Assembly (NCBI GenBank): GCA_002314195.1
Contig: DCCQ01000058.1
Span: forward strand, 1 to 32,627
DNA: 32,627 nucleotides
Direction: 5' to 3'
Source of the DNA: Bacteroidales bacterium UBA1077
GTDB lineage: Bacteria; Bacteroidota; Bacteroidia; Bacteroidales; UBA932
The notes beneath the pieces were generated by a model that had not been told where the DNA came from, did no database searches, and saw only the letters and a program-made list of their open reading frames with translations. The translations under genes were made by a program, and so were the position numbers. Shown here piece by piece: positions 14,735-22,000 of this stretch (within the stretch, counting starts at the first letter, position 1; every line of letters starts with the position of its first letter).

Positions 14735-17002
14735 TTACTTGACTTTCAGCGGCAGGGGAGTGAGATCTGAGTCTGCGGAGGAGGAACCGAGGAGAATTGT
14801 GAAGTCTCCCGGCTCGACGGTCCACTTCTCGGAGGCGCCCCAGCACTGGAGCATCTCAGGGGTGATGTCGAACTCGACCTTGGCGCTTTCGCCATTCTTC
14901 AGGCTGATGCGGCGGAATGCTTTCAGTTCCTTGACCGGACGGGTCACGGAACCATATTCATCACGAATATAGAGCTGAACAACCTCGTCTCCGTCGTAAG
15001 GGCCGTTATTGGTGACGGTCACGCTGGCTTTCAATGACTCGGAAGCAACAATCTCTGACTTTGACAAAGATGCGTCTGAATATTCAAACGTGCTATAGCT
15101 CAGTCCATAACCGAATGGCCAGAGGGCTCCGGTCTCGTTGGTCGCAAACAGGCGGGAGTACTGCGAATGCTTGTAGTTGTAGACGGTCTGGACCTGACCC
15201 ACATTGCGTGGCACGGTCACAGGCAGCTTGCCGGAAGGGTTCACCTTGCCGGTCAGCACCTCGGCGATCGCCTGACCGCCCATCTGCCCAGGTTCCCAAA
15301 CGTTAAGGATGGCGTTGGCGTTGTCCTTAGCCCAGCCGATGCTGAGAGCCCTGCCGCTCATCAGAACGACGATGGTAGGCTTCCCGGAAGCAACGACGGC
15401 CTCCAGAAGCTGCTGCTGCATTCCCGGAAGGCTCAGATCATCCCTATCGCAGTTCTCACCGCAGGTACGGCCGAACGCTGAATATCTCTGTGAGTTCTCT
15501 CCGACAACAACGATGTTCACATCTGCGGCGGAAGCCTTGAATCTAGCCATCTTGATTCCCTTTGCGTTGACATTAGCGATCTTTCCACCGAAGCATAATG
15601 TGTCAATCGAGACGTTCGGCATCGCGGTCTTGAGTCCATCCAGAACGGTGATGACATCCTCGTCTTTCTGCGGTACGGCCCAGTCTCCGAGAATGGTCTG
15701 GCTGTCAGCATTTGGCCCGACAACGAAGACTCTACGCGGAGTCTTAAGCGGAAGGGTCCCGTCATTCTTCAGCAGCACAAGTCCCTGACGGGCAGCCTCA
15801 AGGGCGGTCTGACGATGTTCTTTGGCACCTGTCAGAACTTCTGGAATCTCAGGAATCGGTTTCTCGAAAAGTCCAAGGGCGAATTTCACGGCCAGAATCT
15901 TCCCAGCGGCTTGATCGATTCTGGATTGCGGAATCCTGCCGGATTTCACTGCGGCCACAACAGCCTCGAAATATTTGTCTCCCTGCATGTGCATGTCGAT
16001 CCCCGACTCGACGGAGACCACGAACGCCTCAGTCGAATCCGGAACCCAGTGGTGCATTGAGTGAAGCCTCTCGATGTCCATCCAGTCGCTGACCACGAAT
16101 CCATCGAAACCGAGTTCGTCACGGAGCAAGTCATTGAGCAGCCATTTGTTGCCGTGACACGGAATCCCGTTGATCTCGTTGTGCGCCGCCATCACAGTGC
16201 CGACCTTGGCATCACGGATCGCTGCCACAAACGGAGGCAGATAGAGTTCACGCAACTTGCGCTCGGAGATGTCCATCGGTGCGGCATTCAGACCACCGGC
16301 CGGCTCACCACCGGCTATAAGATGCTTCGCACAGGCCACGACATGATTCCCTGAATATTTCCCGTCACGTCCCTGAAATCCCCAGATGGCATATTTCCCC
16401 ATCTCGGAAGTCAGCAGGGCATCCTCGCCGAAAGTTTCGCCCATGCGTCCCCAACGGGCATCGCGAGCGATGTCAAGGTTAGGTCCGAAAGTCCAGAATA
16501 CCCCTCTCTGGCGCATCTCAAGTGCTGTTTCCTCTCCGATTCTCTCCATAAACTCCGGATTGAAGGTGGAGGCCATGTTGATGTTGGTAGGATAGACCGT
16601 GCAGCCTTCAACCAAGGCGTTACCGTGGATAGCGTCGATTCCCAGCAGCAGCGGAATCCCCAGCCGGCTCTCCTGTGCCATCTTCTGAAGCGCCACCGCC
16701 TCATCAGATGTCATCACGTGCAGAAACGCCCCGACCTCTCCTCTTCGTACCTTGTCCGACAGATCCTTGTTCCCCAGATTCTCGTCCGTTGCGTCGATGT
16801 TTTTACGAGACGACCCCTTTCCCGGTTCAACATAGCACGGCGCCACATACTGACACATCTGCCCGACCTTCTCCTCCAGAGTCATCTCCTTCAGAATCAA
16901 CTGAGCCCTTTCCTCCGCAGTCAACGAAGCGTCCCGCCAATCCTTTGTGGAACACGACACCATCGCTGCCGCAAGGCCTATCACTATAACAATCCTTTTC
17001 AT
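14735..17002 (-). CDS. GH3 family beta-glycosidase, lipoprotein (BglX-like)
   Basis: A 755-residue enzyme with a lipoprotein signal (MVSC, C17), so probably anchored in a membrane facing the periplasm or surface. The GH3 N-terminal barrel has GIDAIHG (121-127), FGPNLDIARDARWGR (172-186), KHLIAGG (226-232) and the nucleophile motif GFVVSDW with D306. The second alpha/beta domain follows (LVLLKNDGTLPL), then the C-terminal fibronectin-III-like domain (VQLYIRDEYGSVTRPVKEL). The arrangement and length match BglX-type beta-glucosidases/beta-xylosidases; the exact sugar cannot be told. Its ATG overlaps the GH31 stop by one base (TAATG), so the two are translationally coupled and probably act on the same oligosaccharide. 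Confidence 0.95.
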   Translation of the reverse strand: MKRIVIVIGLAAAMVSCSTKDWRDASLTAEERAQLILKEMTLEEKVGQMCQYVAPCYVEPGKGSSRKNIDATDENLGNKDLSDKVRRGEVGAFLHVMTSDEAVALQKMAQESRLGIPLLLGIDAIHGNALVEGCTVYPTNINMASTFNPEFMERIGEETALEMRQRGVFWTFGPNLDIARDARWGRMGETFGEDALLTSEMGKYAIWGFQGRDGKYSGNHVVACAKHLIAGGEPAGGLNAAPMDISERKLRELYLPPFVAAIRDAKVGTVMAAHNEINGIPCHGNKWLLNDLLRDELGFDGFVVSDWMDIERLHSMHHWVPDSTEAFVVSVESGIDMHMQGDKYFEAVVAAVKSGRIPQSRIDQAAGKILAVKFALGLFEKPIPEIPEVLTGAKEHRQTALEAARQGLVLLKNDGTLPLKTPRRVFVVGPNADSQTILGDWAVPQKDEDVITVLDGLKTAMPNVSIDTLCFGGKIANVNAKGIKMARFKASAADVNIVVVGENSQRYSAFGRTCGENCDRDDLSLPGMQQQLLEAVVASGKPTIVVLMSGRALSIGWAKDNANAILNVWEPGQMGGQAIAEVLTGKVNPSGKLPVTVPRNVGQVQTVYNYKHSQYSRLFATNETGALWPFGYGLSYSTFEYSDASLSKSEIVASESLKASVTVTNNGPYDGDEVVQLYIRDEYGSVTRPVKELKAFRRISLKNGESAKVEFDITPEMLQCWGASEKWTVEPGDFTILLGSSSADSDLTPLPLKVK

Positions 17003-19383
17003 TACTTCACACTAACAACAATCTTCTCGCCAACGCCAACCTTACCAGCTGACAGACAAACCATTCCGTTCTCGTAGGTCCAATCCTGAACCGCAGCGCC
17101 ATTGAGCGAAACCGAACCCGGACGCGAATCCCTTTGGATGCGGAATGAATATTCCCGCTCCGAAGGCATACCCTTGAAGGAGCCCTGAACCGGATTCACA
17201 ACCACCTCGACGCCACCGTTCTTCTCGTGCGACTCGAACAAAGTCGAAGCGATCCCCCCGTTCTCATATTCATAAGTCTCCCCGTCATCGTCGAACATCG
17301 TGTACTCGCTGTCCCCGTGAGGATAGACCTTCAGGATGATGCGGTCGAACGGACGCGCCCCGAGATATTCAACATCAGGCTGCGTCGGAATGATCGCCCC
17401 CTCGCGGATGAAAAGCAACCCCGCGCGGTCGGAAGGATATTCACGGGTGAAAGTCTCCCCCTTGCTGACAACCTTCTCGCCGCTCCAAGCGTCCGTCCAA
17501 GTCCCCTTGGGCAGATAAATCTCGTTTGTGAATATCCCCACGCAGAAATTGTCACCGAACATATACTGGTACGTCATGTCGTCGCAGTTGCGGTCATCCG
17601 GGAAGCACAGCGGCATCGAACGCACGATCGGCATGCCGTTCTGCGCCGCCTCAAGAGCCATCGAGTAGATGTACGGGGCCAATGAATATCTCAACTTGAC
17701 GTAGAATCGGTAAATGTCCTGCTCCTCCTTGGCGTAGTAGAACGGATGCATCATCGAGAACCAGCTGTTGATCTGCACCCAAGGCAGGAAGAGACCGAAA
17801 TGGAGTCCCTGCATCTCAAGTTCGCGAGGAACGCTCATCACGTCGCATGAAGTGTTGAGGAACCCGCTCATTCCGAGGTTCAACTGGTCATAGAGGGCTG
17901 TCTTGCCGCCACCGTTGTCTCCGGAAGTGGAAGCCGTCCAGTGCTGTGTGCCGGACCATCCGCCGCAGTAGTGATGCCAGGTGCGTTTGCCGTTGTACTT
18001 GCGGCCAAGCTCGCGCATCTGCTTCGGAAGAAGAACCTGGTTGAGGTTGTGCATCTCCTTGTCGGTGCGGCCGTTGTAATATTCCCAAGTCGTGTGGTTG
18101 TCAATCGTGCGGGCAGGGTCCAGCTTGAATCCCTCCACGCCCTGATCCATGAACACGGTCAGGTGATCCATCCAGTGTTCCTTGCCGGAAAGCTTTCCTC
18201 CTGTGCGCTCGGCGATGATGTCCTCCTCCTGGATACTCAGGTCATATTCCTCGCAGAGCCAGAGGCCGAGGTGGAAGCCCATCGAACGGAGCTTGCCGAT
18301 GAACAGACGGTTATGCATCGTCTTAGGGTACTGGTTCTGCATCCAGTAAGGCTCCGGAGAGAAACGGTCGTAGTTCCATTTCTTCTTGGTGGAGAAGTCG
18401 TAACGCTTCTCCATCCACTGAGGCTCAAGCCAGAACACATCACAAGGCACATCGAACTGACGGAAGTGCACCGCGTCGTTCAGGATGTCGAACTGCTCCT
18501 CACGCATGTTCGGGCCGAAGCAAAGCCCGTAGGCCCATTTCGGCAGAACGTAGGTACGGCCCGTGACGAGGGTATATTCATTAAGGATGGCAGGCATGTC
18601 CTTGCCCATCATCAGGTAGAAGTCCGCCTCATCGAAAGTGTTGATTATGTTGAACTTGGCCTTCTGACGGTTGCCGACGTCAAAGAAACTCTTGCGGGTC
18701 GAGTTGTTGTAAACTCCCCAGCCGCGCGAGCTCATCATGAACGGCATCGGGATCTCGGTCTGCTGGTAGGTCGTCCACATCCTGAGGAACTCGCCCCTGT
18801 GCTGGATGTGGTCGCGGCTGGTGCTTCCGCCTCCGTAGAACCGCTCGCCATTCTCCATGCTGATGCTGAGGATGCTCACCGCGTCGGCTGCCGGTATCTC
18901 GTGCTTATCGACCTCTCCGAACTTGCCGTTGTCGTCCCCAATGATGCCGCCACCGTTGTCGGCTACCTTCAGATCAGCGTATTTCTCATTGATGAAAGAC
19001 CTCATCTCGCCGCAAAGCCCCTCTTTCTCAGGCAAGAATTTGATTTCTTTGATAACGTTTCCGCCCTTTGCGTCTTTCACTGTCATCACACCGCTCTTCT
19101 TGTTGATGGCCAATGAATATTCCGGAGTCTTCAACGTCCAGACCCCTCCTTTGTCCGTGATACTGGTGTTCACCTCACTCCAGTCGGTCTTGATGAGTTC
19201 GTAGCGTTCCATCAGAGACTCGGTGAACTCTTTCCTCGGAGAGACCTTGATCCTGAATATGCTCTCGGAACATGCCTCCACACTGACCGTAAGGCCATCA
19301 TTGATCTTCACTTTGTGAGCCGGGTTCGCCTGGGCGAGAAGTGTCATCGCACAGCAGGCGACGGCAAGCAGAATTTTCTTCAT
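17002..19383 (-). CDS. GH31 family alpha-glycosidase, exported
   Basis: About 793 residues from the ATG at 19383, chosen because it gives a clean signal peptide (MKKILLAVACCAMTLLAQA); an upstream in-frame start at 19422 adds only a non-signal extension. The N-terminal beta-sandwich (to about residue 275) leads into the (beta/alpha)8 domain with GLWLCEEYDL (373-382), the nucleophile motif GFKLDPA (D422) and the acid/base motif SGDNGGGK (D489), followed by the proximal and distal C-terminal beta domains. GH31 includes alpha-glucosidases, alpha-xylosidases, sulfoquinovosidases and alpha-N-acetylgalactosaminidases. The KLDPA form, instead of the WMDxxE form, makes a plain alpha-glucosidase less certain. 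It is the first gene of an operon with GH3. Confidence 0.92.
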   Translation of the reverse strand: MKKILLAVACCAMTLLAQANPAHKVKINDGLTVSVEACSESIFRIKVSPRKEFTESLMERYELIKTDWSEVNTSITDKGGVWTLKTPEYSLAINKKSGVMTVKDAKGGNVIKEIKFLPEKEGLCGEMRSFINEKYADLKVADNGGGIIGDDNGKFGEVDKHEIPAADAVSILSISMENGERFYGGGSTSRDHIQHRGEFLRMWTTYQQTEIPMPFMMSSRGWGVYNNSTRKSFFDVGNRQKAKFNIINTFDEADFYLMMGKDMPAILNEYTLVTGRTYVLPKWAYGLCFGPNMREEQFDILNDAVHFRQFDVPCDVFWLEPQWMEKRYDFSTKKKWNYDRFSPEPYWMQNQYPKTMHNRLFIGKLRSMGFHLGLWLCEEYDLSIQEEDIIAERTGGKLSGKEHWMDHLTVFMDQGVEGFKLDPARTIDNHTTWEYYNGRTDKEMHNLNQVLLPKQMRELGRKYNGKRTWHHYCGGWSGTQHWTASTSGDNGGGKTALYDQLNLGMSGFLNTSCDVMSVPRELEMQGLHFGLFLPWVQINSWFSMMHPFYYAKEEQDIYRFYVKLRYSLAPYIYSMALEAAQNGMPIVRSMPLCFPDDRNCDDMTYQYMFGDNFCVGIFTNEIYLPKGTWTDAWSGEKVVSKGETFTREYPSDRAGLLFIREGAIIPTQPDVEYLGARPFDRIILKVYPHGDSEYTMFDDDGETYEYENGGIASTLFESHEKNGGVEVVVNPVQGSFKGMPSEREYSFRIQRDSRPGSVSLNGAAVQDWTYENGMVCLSAGKVGVGEKIVVSVK

Positions 19384-19411
19384 TCGTCTTTTGTGGTTTA
19401 ATATATTCAAG

Positions 19412-19419
19412 CAAAGATA
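19412..19419 (-). promoter_or_regulatory. Candidate -7 box for the GH31-GH3 operon
   Basis: The minus strand reads TATCTTTG, an exact TAnnTTTG match, 28 nt before the GH31 ATG at 19383. No good -33 TTTG is seen at the usual distance, so activator dependence is possible. The position also supports the downstream start codon over the one at 19422, which would lie upstream of this box. Confidence 0.5.
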
Positions 19420-19525
19420 CAAGTTTTTTCATTCGCGGCTCCTTTCATTTTTGGCATAATTACTTACACGGTTGAAATGGAATGTAAAAGATTCCGTCTC
19501 TGAGGTTAGAATAGTTTTGCAATTG

Positions 19526-19654
19526 CTATCCTCCTTGGAAGAAACGGTCGAACTTGAGGTTTTTTACTCTCAAACAAATCAAAACAGCTTCTAAAGACTG
19601 AATCTTTTTCAAGAGGATCAAAGTGTCTGGGCTGATGGTTTCGAGGTAAAGCAT
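19526..19654 (-). pseudogene. AbiEii/AbiGii-like toxin N-terminal remnant
   Basis: A 42-codon frame overlaps the end of the DUF6922-like gene in another frame. It opens MLYLETISPDTLILLKKIQS, closely resembling the start of Bacteroidota AbiEii/AbiGii nucleotidyltransferase toxins, which begin 'M...(I/V)SPxTLxLLKKIxSL' and continue to a LVGGTALAL motif. Here the frame diverges after SLEA and reaches a TAG at 19528-19526, so the GGT nucleotidyltransferase motif and the remaining roughly 200 residues are absent. The overlapping gene order (antitoxin-like, then toxin) is as expected for the intact system. The match is from memory of the family and should be confirmed by search. Confidence 0.6.
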
Positions 19655-19914
19655 CTGAATGTTGTTTTTGGAGTGGAAGAAATACATGAGATAAATGACA
19701 AAGCCTTTGGATCCAATCTCCTTAGTCTCTGGGTTACCCTCACAATCCTTTCAAGTCCGTACCTTGATACAAGTTGATACCAGTCATTGATTTGGCCAAA
19801 TTCCAAAACACGTTTAATGACGTAGGACTCGTTATTGTCGAGATCTATTGAGTCTTTGCGAACATCCCAAAACAAATATCCGGAAAACAGATTTATGTCA
19901 TCATTCTTTTTCAT
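19618..19914 (-). CDS. DUF6922-like small protein (AbiEi-type antitoxin relative)
   Basis: A 98-residue protein from the ATG at 19914; an upstream in-frame ATG at 20001 would give 127 residues. The sequence NLFSGYLFWDVRKDSIDLD (8-26), then YVIKRVLEFGQINDWYQLV and later LDPKALSFISCISSTPKTTF, matches the small DUF6922-type proteins encoded just before AbiEii toxins in Bacteroidota. These are presumed to be the DNA-binding antitoxin and autoregulator of a type IV toxin-antitoxin/abortive-infection pair. Here the toxin partner is reduced to a fragment, so this is an orphan. The AT-rich local DNA differs from the GC-rich hydrolase genes around it, consistent with acquisition by transfer. It has its own good promoter. 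Confidence 0.72.
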   Translation of the reverse strand: MKKNDDINLFSGYLFWDVRKDSIDLDNNESYVIKRVLEFGQINDWYQLVSRYGLERIVRVTQRLRRLDPKALSFISCISSTPKTTFRCFTSKPSAQTL

Positions 19915-20016
19915 TGAGACAAACTTACATAAAAATCTGCGATTATTTACGCCCGTTGAATAATAAACAAGACCACCCACTATCTTTGTTTTCCATAACA
20001 TCCTTGATTTTCAATG

Positions 20017-20048
20017 CAAAAATAAGCCATTCCGGACTTTTCGACAAA
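20017..20048 (-). promoter_or_regulatory. Bacteroidota promoter of the DUF6922-like gene
   Basis: On the minus strand TTTG (20048-20045), a 20-nt spacer, then TATTTTTG (20024-20017) is a full match to TTTG-N(19-21)-TAnnTTTG. Transcription would start near 20010, just before the alternative ATG at 20001 and about 95 nt before the preferred ATG at 19914. Confidence 0.65.
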
Positions 20049-20089
20049 TCTATTCCGAACTTTTCGGCGGATTCGTTCCGGTCTTTTTG
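20029..20089. repeat. Three direct repeats spaced exactly 23 bp
   Basis: ATTCCGGACTTTTCG (20029-20043), ATTCCGAACTTTTCG (20052-20066) and GTTCCGGTCTTTTTG (20075-20089) are imperfect copies with a 23-bp period. They overlap and extend upstream of the DUF6922 promoter, with the -33 box lying between copies 1 and 2. This is the layout of an operator array for an autoregulator. Confidence 0.75.
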
Positions 20090-20240
20090 AAAACCACAAT
20101 CGTTTCTTGTTTTAGTCAAGTAACGAATTGCCAATAAGTTGAGTGTTGAATTCGGTCATTTGGCCTAAACGTCGTCTCCAAACTCTGGTGGTTGGCAGTA
20201 TCAGTTGGTCGCCGTGGAGGACAAGTGGTTGAATATCAGT

Positions 20241-20286
20241 GAAAAGAAACACCCTTCTCCCCACCGTAACATGGGGGAGAAGGGTG
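20241..20286 (-). terminator. Intrinsic terminator downstream of the first susD
   Basis: CACCCTTCTCCCC (20250-20262) pairs perfectly over 13 bp with GGGGAGAAGGGTG (20274-20286), with an 11-nt loop. On the minus strand the stem is followed by TTTCTTTTC. It lies about 60 nt beyond the susD stop codon. Confidence 0.85.
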
Positions 20287-20300
20287 CGTCAATATATTCA

Positions 20301-20324
20301 TTCAGATGGAGTCAGCCTCCACGG
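20301..20324 (-). repeat. 3'-UTR module, copy 2 (conserved mini-hairpin)
   Basis: The minus strand reads CCGTGGAG-N4-ACTCCATCTGAA between the susD stop and its terminator. It is identical at 20 of 24 positions to the module at 10228-10251, and again is followed by ATATAT and a CACCCT terminator stem. Confidence 0.7.
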
Positions 20325-20344
20325 ATGGTGTCGTGACGGCAGGC

Positions 20345-21979
20345 CTATTTGTTGAAATTTGGCTGTGCTTTCGGATTGTCTTCAAGCTCGCGCTCCGGAA
20401 GTTCGCATGTCATATCCTGCCACTTGTAAACGTTCTTTGAGACGTGTGTCTTGGATGAGGTTCTGTCAACATTCACTCCCCAACGCTTGTTGTTGAAAAA
20501 CTCACGTCCACCCTCGCACCACATCTCAATGCTCCACTGTAGTCTGATCATTTCTGATACAGACATTGATGGCGTCGTATAGTTGTCAACAGTCATGGCA
20601 GCGGCTCCCGCCTTTGTTCTGGCCGCAAGAAGGGTGTTAAGGGTTGTCTTTGCACCGCTCTCGTTGCCTTCACCAAGCTGAGCCTCGGCCAACATAAGAT
20701 AAACTTCGGAAAGACGGAACTTGCAATATTCCTGATCACCTGTTTTTTTGTTGTCAGAGTGGCTTCCGTCAGCGTTGAGGCCAACTGTGGCAGCGAATTT
20801 AAGGCCGCAATAGTCGGGAATATACCAAGTGCTCTTGTCTCCTTGATAGTCTCCTATCTCGCCGGTGTAGAATGAATCCTTTCTGAAATCGTTAGCGTTG
20901 ATCTTTTCATAAAGGCGATCGTCGATTCTTGCGAACACCTTTGAAGAAGCATAGCTCCCGAAAGGATTTGCAAGACTTGAGAGAGTCGTGCTGACATAAG
21001 AACTTGAACGGGTATATCCAAGGATACATTCCGGGTTAACCGCAAGGTAGTTGAATGCGTTTGTCTCAGGGAAGAACTCTACATTGGCCCCTGTCATATC
21101 CTTACCAGTGTTATGTCCGCCATAGTTGGCTTCTTTGATGAATCCGTATGCCCCACTGCCGATGATGGACTCGCAGGCCTTCCGGCAAGTGGCATAGTCG
21201 CCATATTCAAGAGCGGCTCTGGCAAGGAGGAAGTTAGCTACTCCAAGATCGAAATCATCGAGTTTCTCTTTAGTGTAGCCAATGTTTGCTGCTGTGAGCA
21301 GTGAGATAGCCTCCTTAATGTCACTGATGATGAAATCGTAGGTTTCCTGTGCTGAAGATCGTGCGACAGGATCCTGCATAGGATCGTATACTTTGTAGAG
21401 GCTCATTCCAAGCTTGTCCTTCCCGCCATTGGTGTATGCATCTTGGAAATTCTCCATCAAACACAGGTATGAATATGCACGCACAAGAAGGGCGCGGGCG
21501 CGGCCATCCTTGAATAAATCACTTACTTTGGTGGCCTCTTCCGTGAAATAGCCCAGTACGACATTCGCCTGGTTGATCGAATACGCATAACCGAACCAGA
21601 AAGGAGAAGTGTTGACCTTGCTTGTGAATGTGAAAGTGAAATTATATTCGCTCTTTCCAGCAAGATCGTTCGCATCCGAGTTGTAACCAAAGACGACATC
21701 ATTGCCCTTGATGTTACGTACCCAGTCAAGACCTTGATAGCTGTAGTAACGAGGATCTGCTCCTCCGACTCCGTTGATTCCGGAGAAGTTCATATAGCGG
21801 ACAAGTGGAGTCGCGAGAGCGGACATAATCATAGTTTTTGTCTCTTCACTACCATTCATGATCATATCCTGAATCTGCTCGTCTGTGATGTTGTTAGGAG
21901 GGGTTACCTCCAGTTTTGAAGCGCAGGATGACATCACCAGAGCAATTGAGGCTATGCTTAAAAATATTGATTTTTTCAT
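20345..21979 (-). CDS. SusD/RagB family glycan-binding surface lipoprotein (pair 1)
   Basis: A 544-residue lipoprotein with lipobox MSSC (C19). RALLVRAYSYLCLMENF, SEVYLMLAEAQL and CEGGREFFNNKRWG are the tetratricopeptide-like and C-terminal signatures of SusD-family lids, which sit over a SusC transporter and capture oligosaccharides at the cell surface. Length is normal. It follows the SusC-like gene by about 20 nt and is paralogous to the SusD of pair 2; both begin their mature region with PPNNITDEQIQ. The gene is intact although its SusC partner carries a stop codon, so it would lack its own transporter unless it works with the second SusC or the stop is not real. Confidence 0.95.
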   Translation of the reverse strand: MKKSIFLSIASIALVMSSCASKLEVTPPNNITDEQIQDMIMNGSEETKTMIMSALATPLVRYMNFSGINGVGGADPRYYSYQGLDWVRNIKGNDVVFGYNSDANDLAGKSEYNFTFTFTSKVNTSPFWFGYAYSINQANVVLGYFTEEATKVSDLFKDGRARALLVRAYSYLCLMENFQDAYTNGGKDKLGMSLYKVYDPMQDPVARSSAQETYDFIISDIKEAISLLTAANIGYTKEKLDDFDLGVANFLLARAALEYGDYATCRKACESIIGSGAYGFIKEANYGGHNTGKDMTGANVEFFPETNAFNYLAVNPECILGYTRSSSYVSTTLSSLANPFGSYASSKVFARIDDRLYEKINANDFRKDSFYTGEIGDYQGDKSTWYIPDYCGLKFAATVGLNADGSHSDNKKTGDQEYCKFRLSEVYLMLAEAQLGEGNESGAKTTLNTLLAARTKAGAAAMTVDNYTTPSMSVSEMIRLQWSIEMWCEGGREFFNNKRWGVNVDRTSSKTHVSKNVYKWQDMTCELPERELEDNPKAQPNFNK

Positions 21980-22000
21980 ATTACTGAATTCTTAATAAGT

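Noticed and set aside
17941..19116. A 391-codon open frame antisense to the GH31 gene
   Set aside because: Shadow of a well-supported GH31 gene; no recognisable motif and overlaps both catalytic regions.
19981..19988. TATCTTTG on the plus strand, with a TTG 22 nt upstream
   Set aside because: It resembles a promoter, but no plus-strand gene follows before the terminator and susD 3' end; likely chance in AT-rich DNA.
20029..20089. CRISPR-like array
   Set aside because: Only three imperfect 15-bp units with 8-bp spacers, far too short for repeats and spacers; an operator array fits better.
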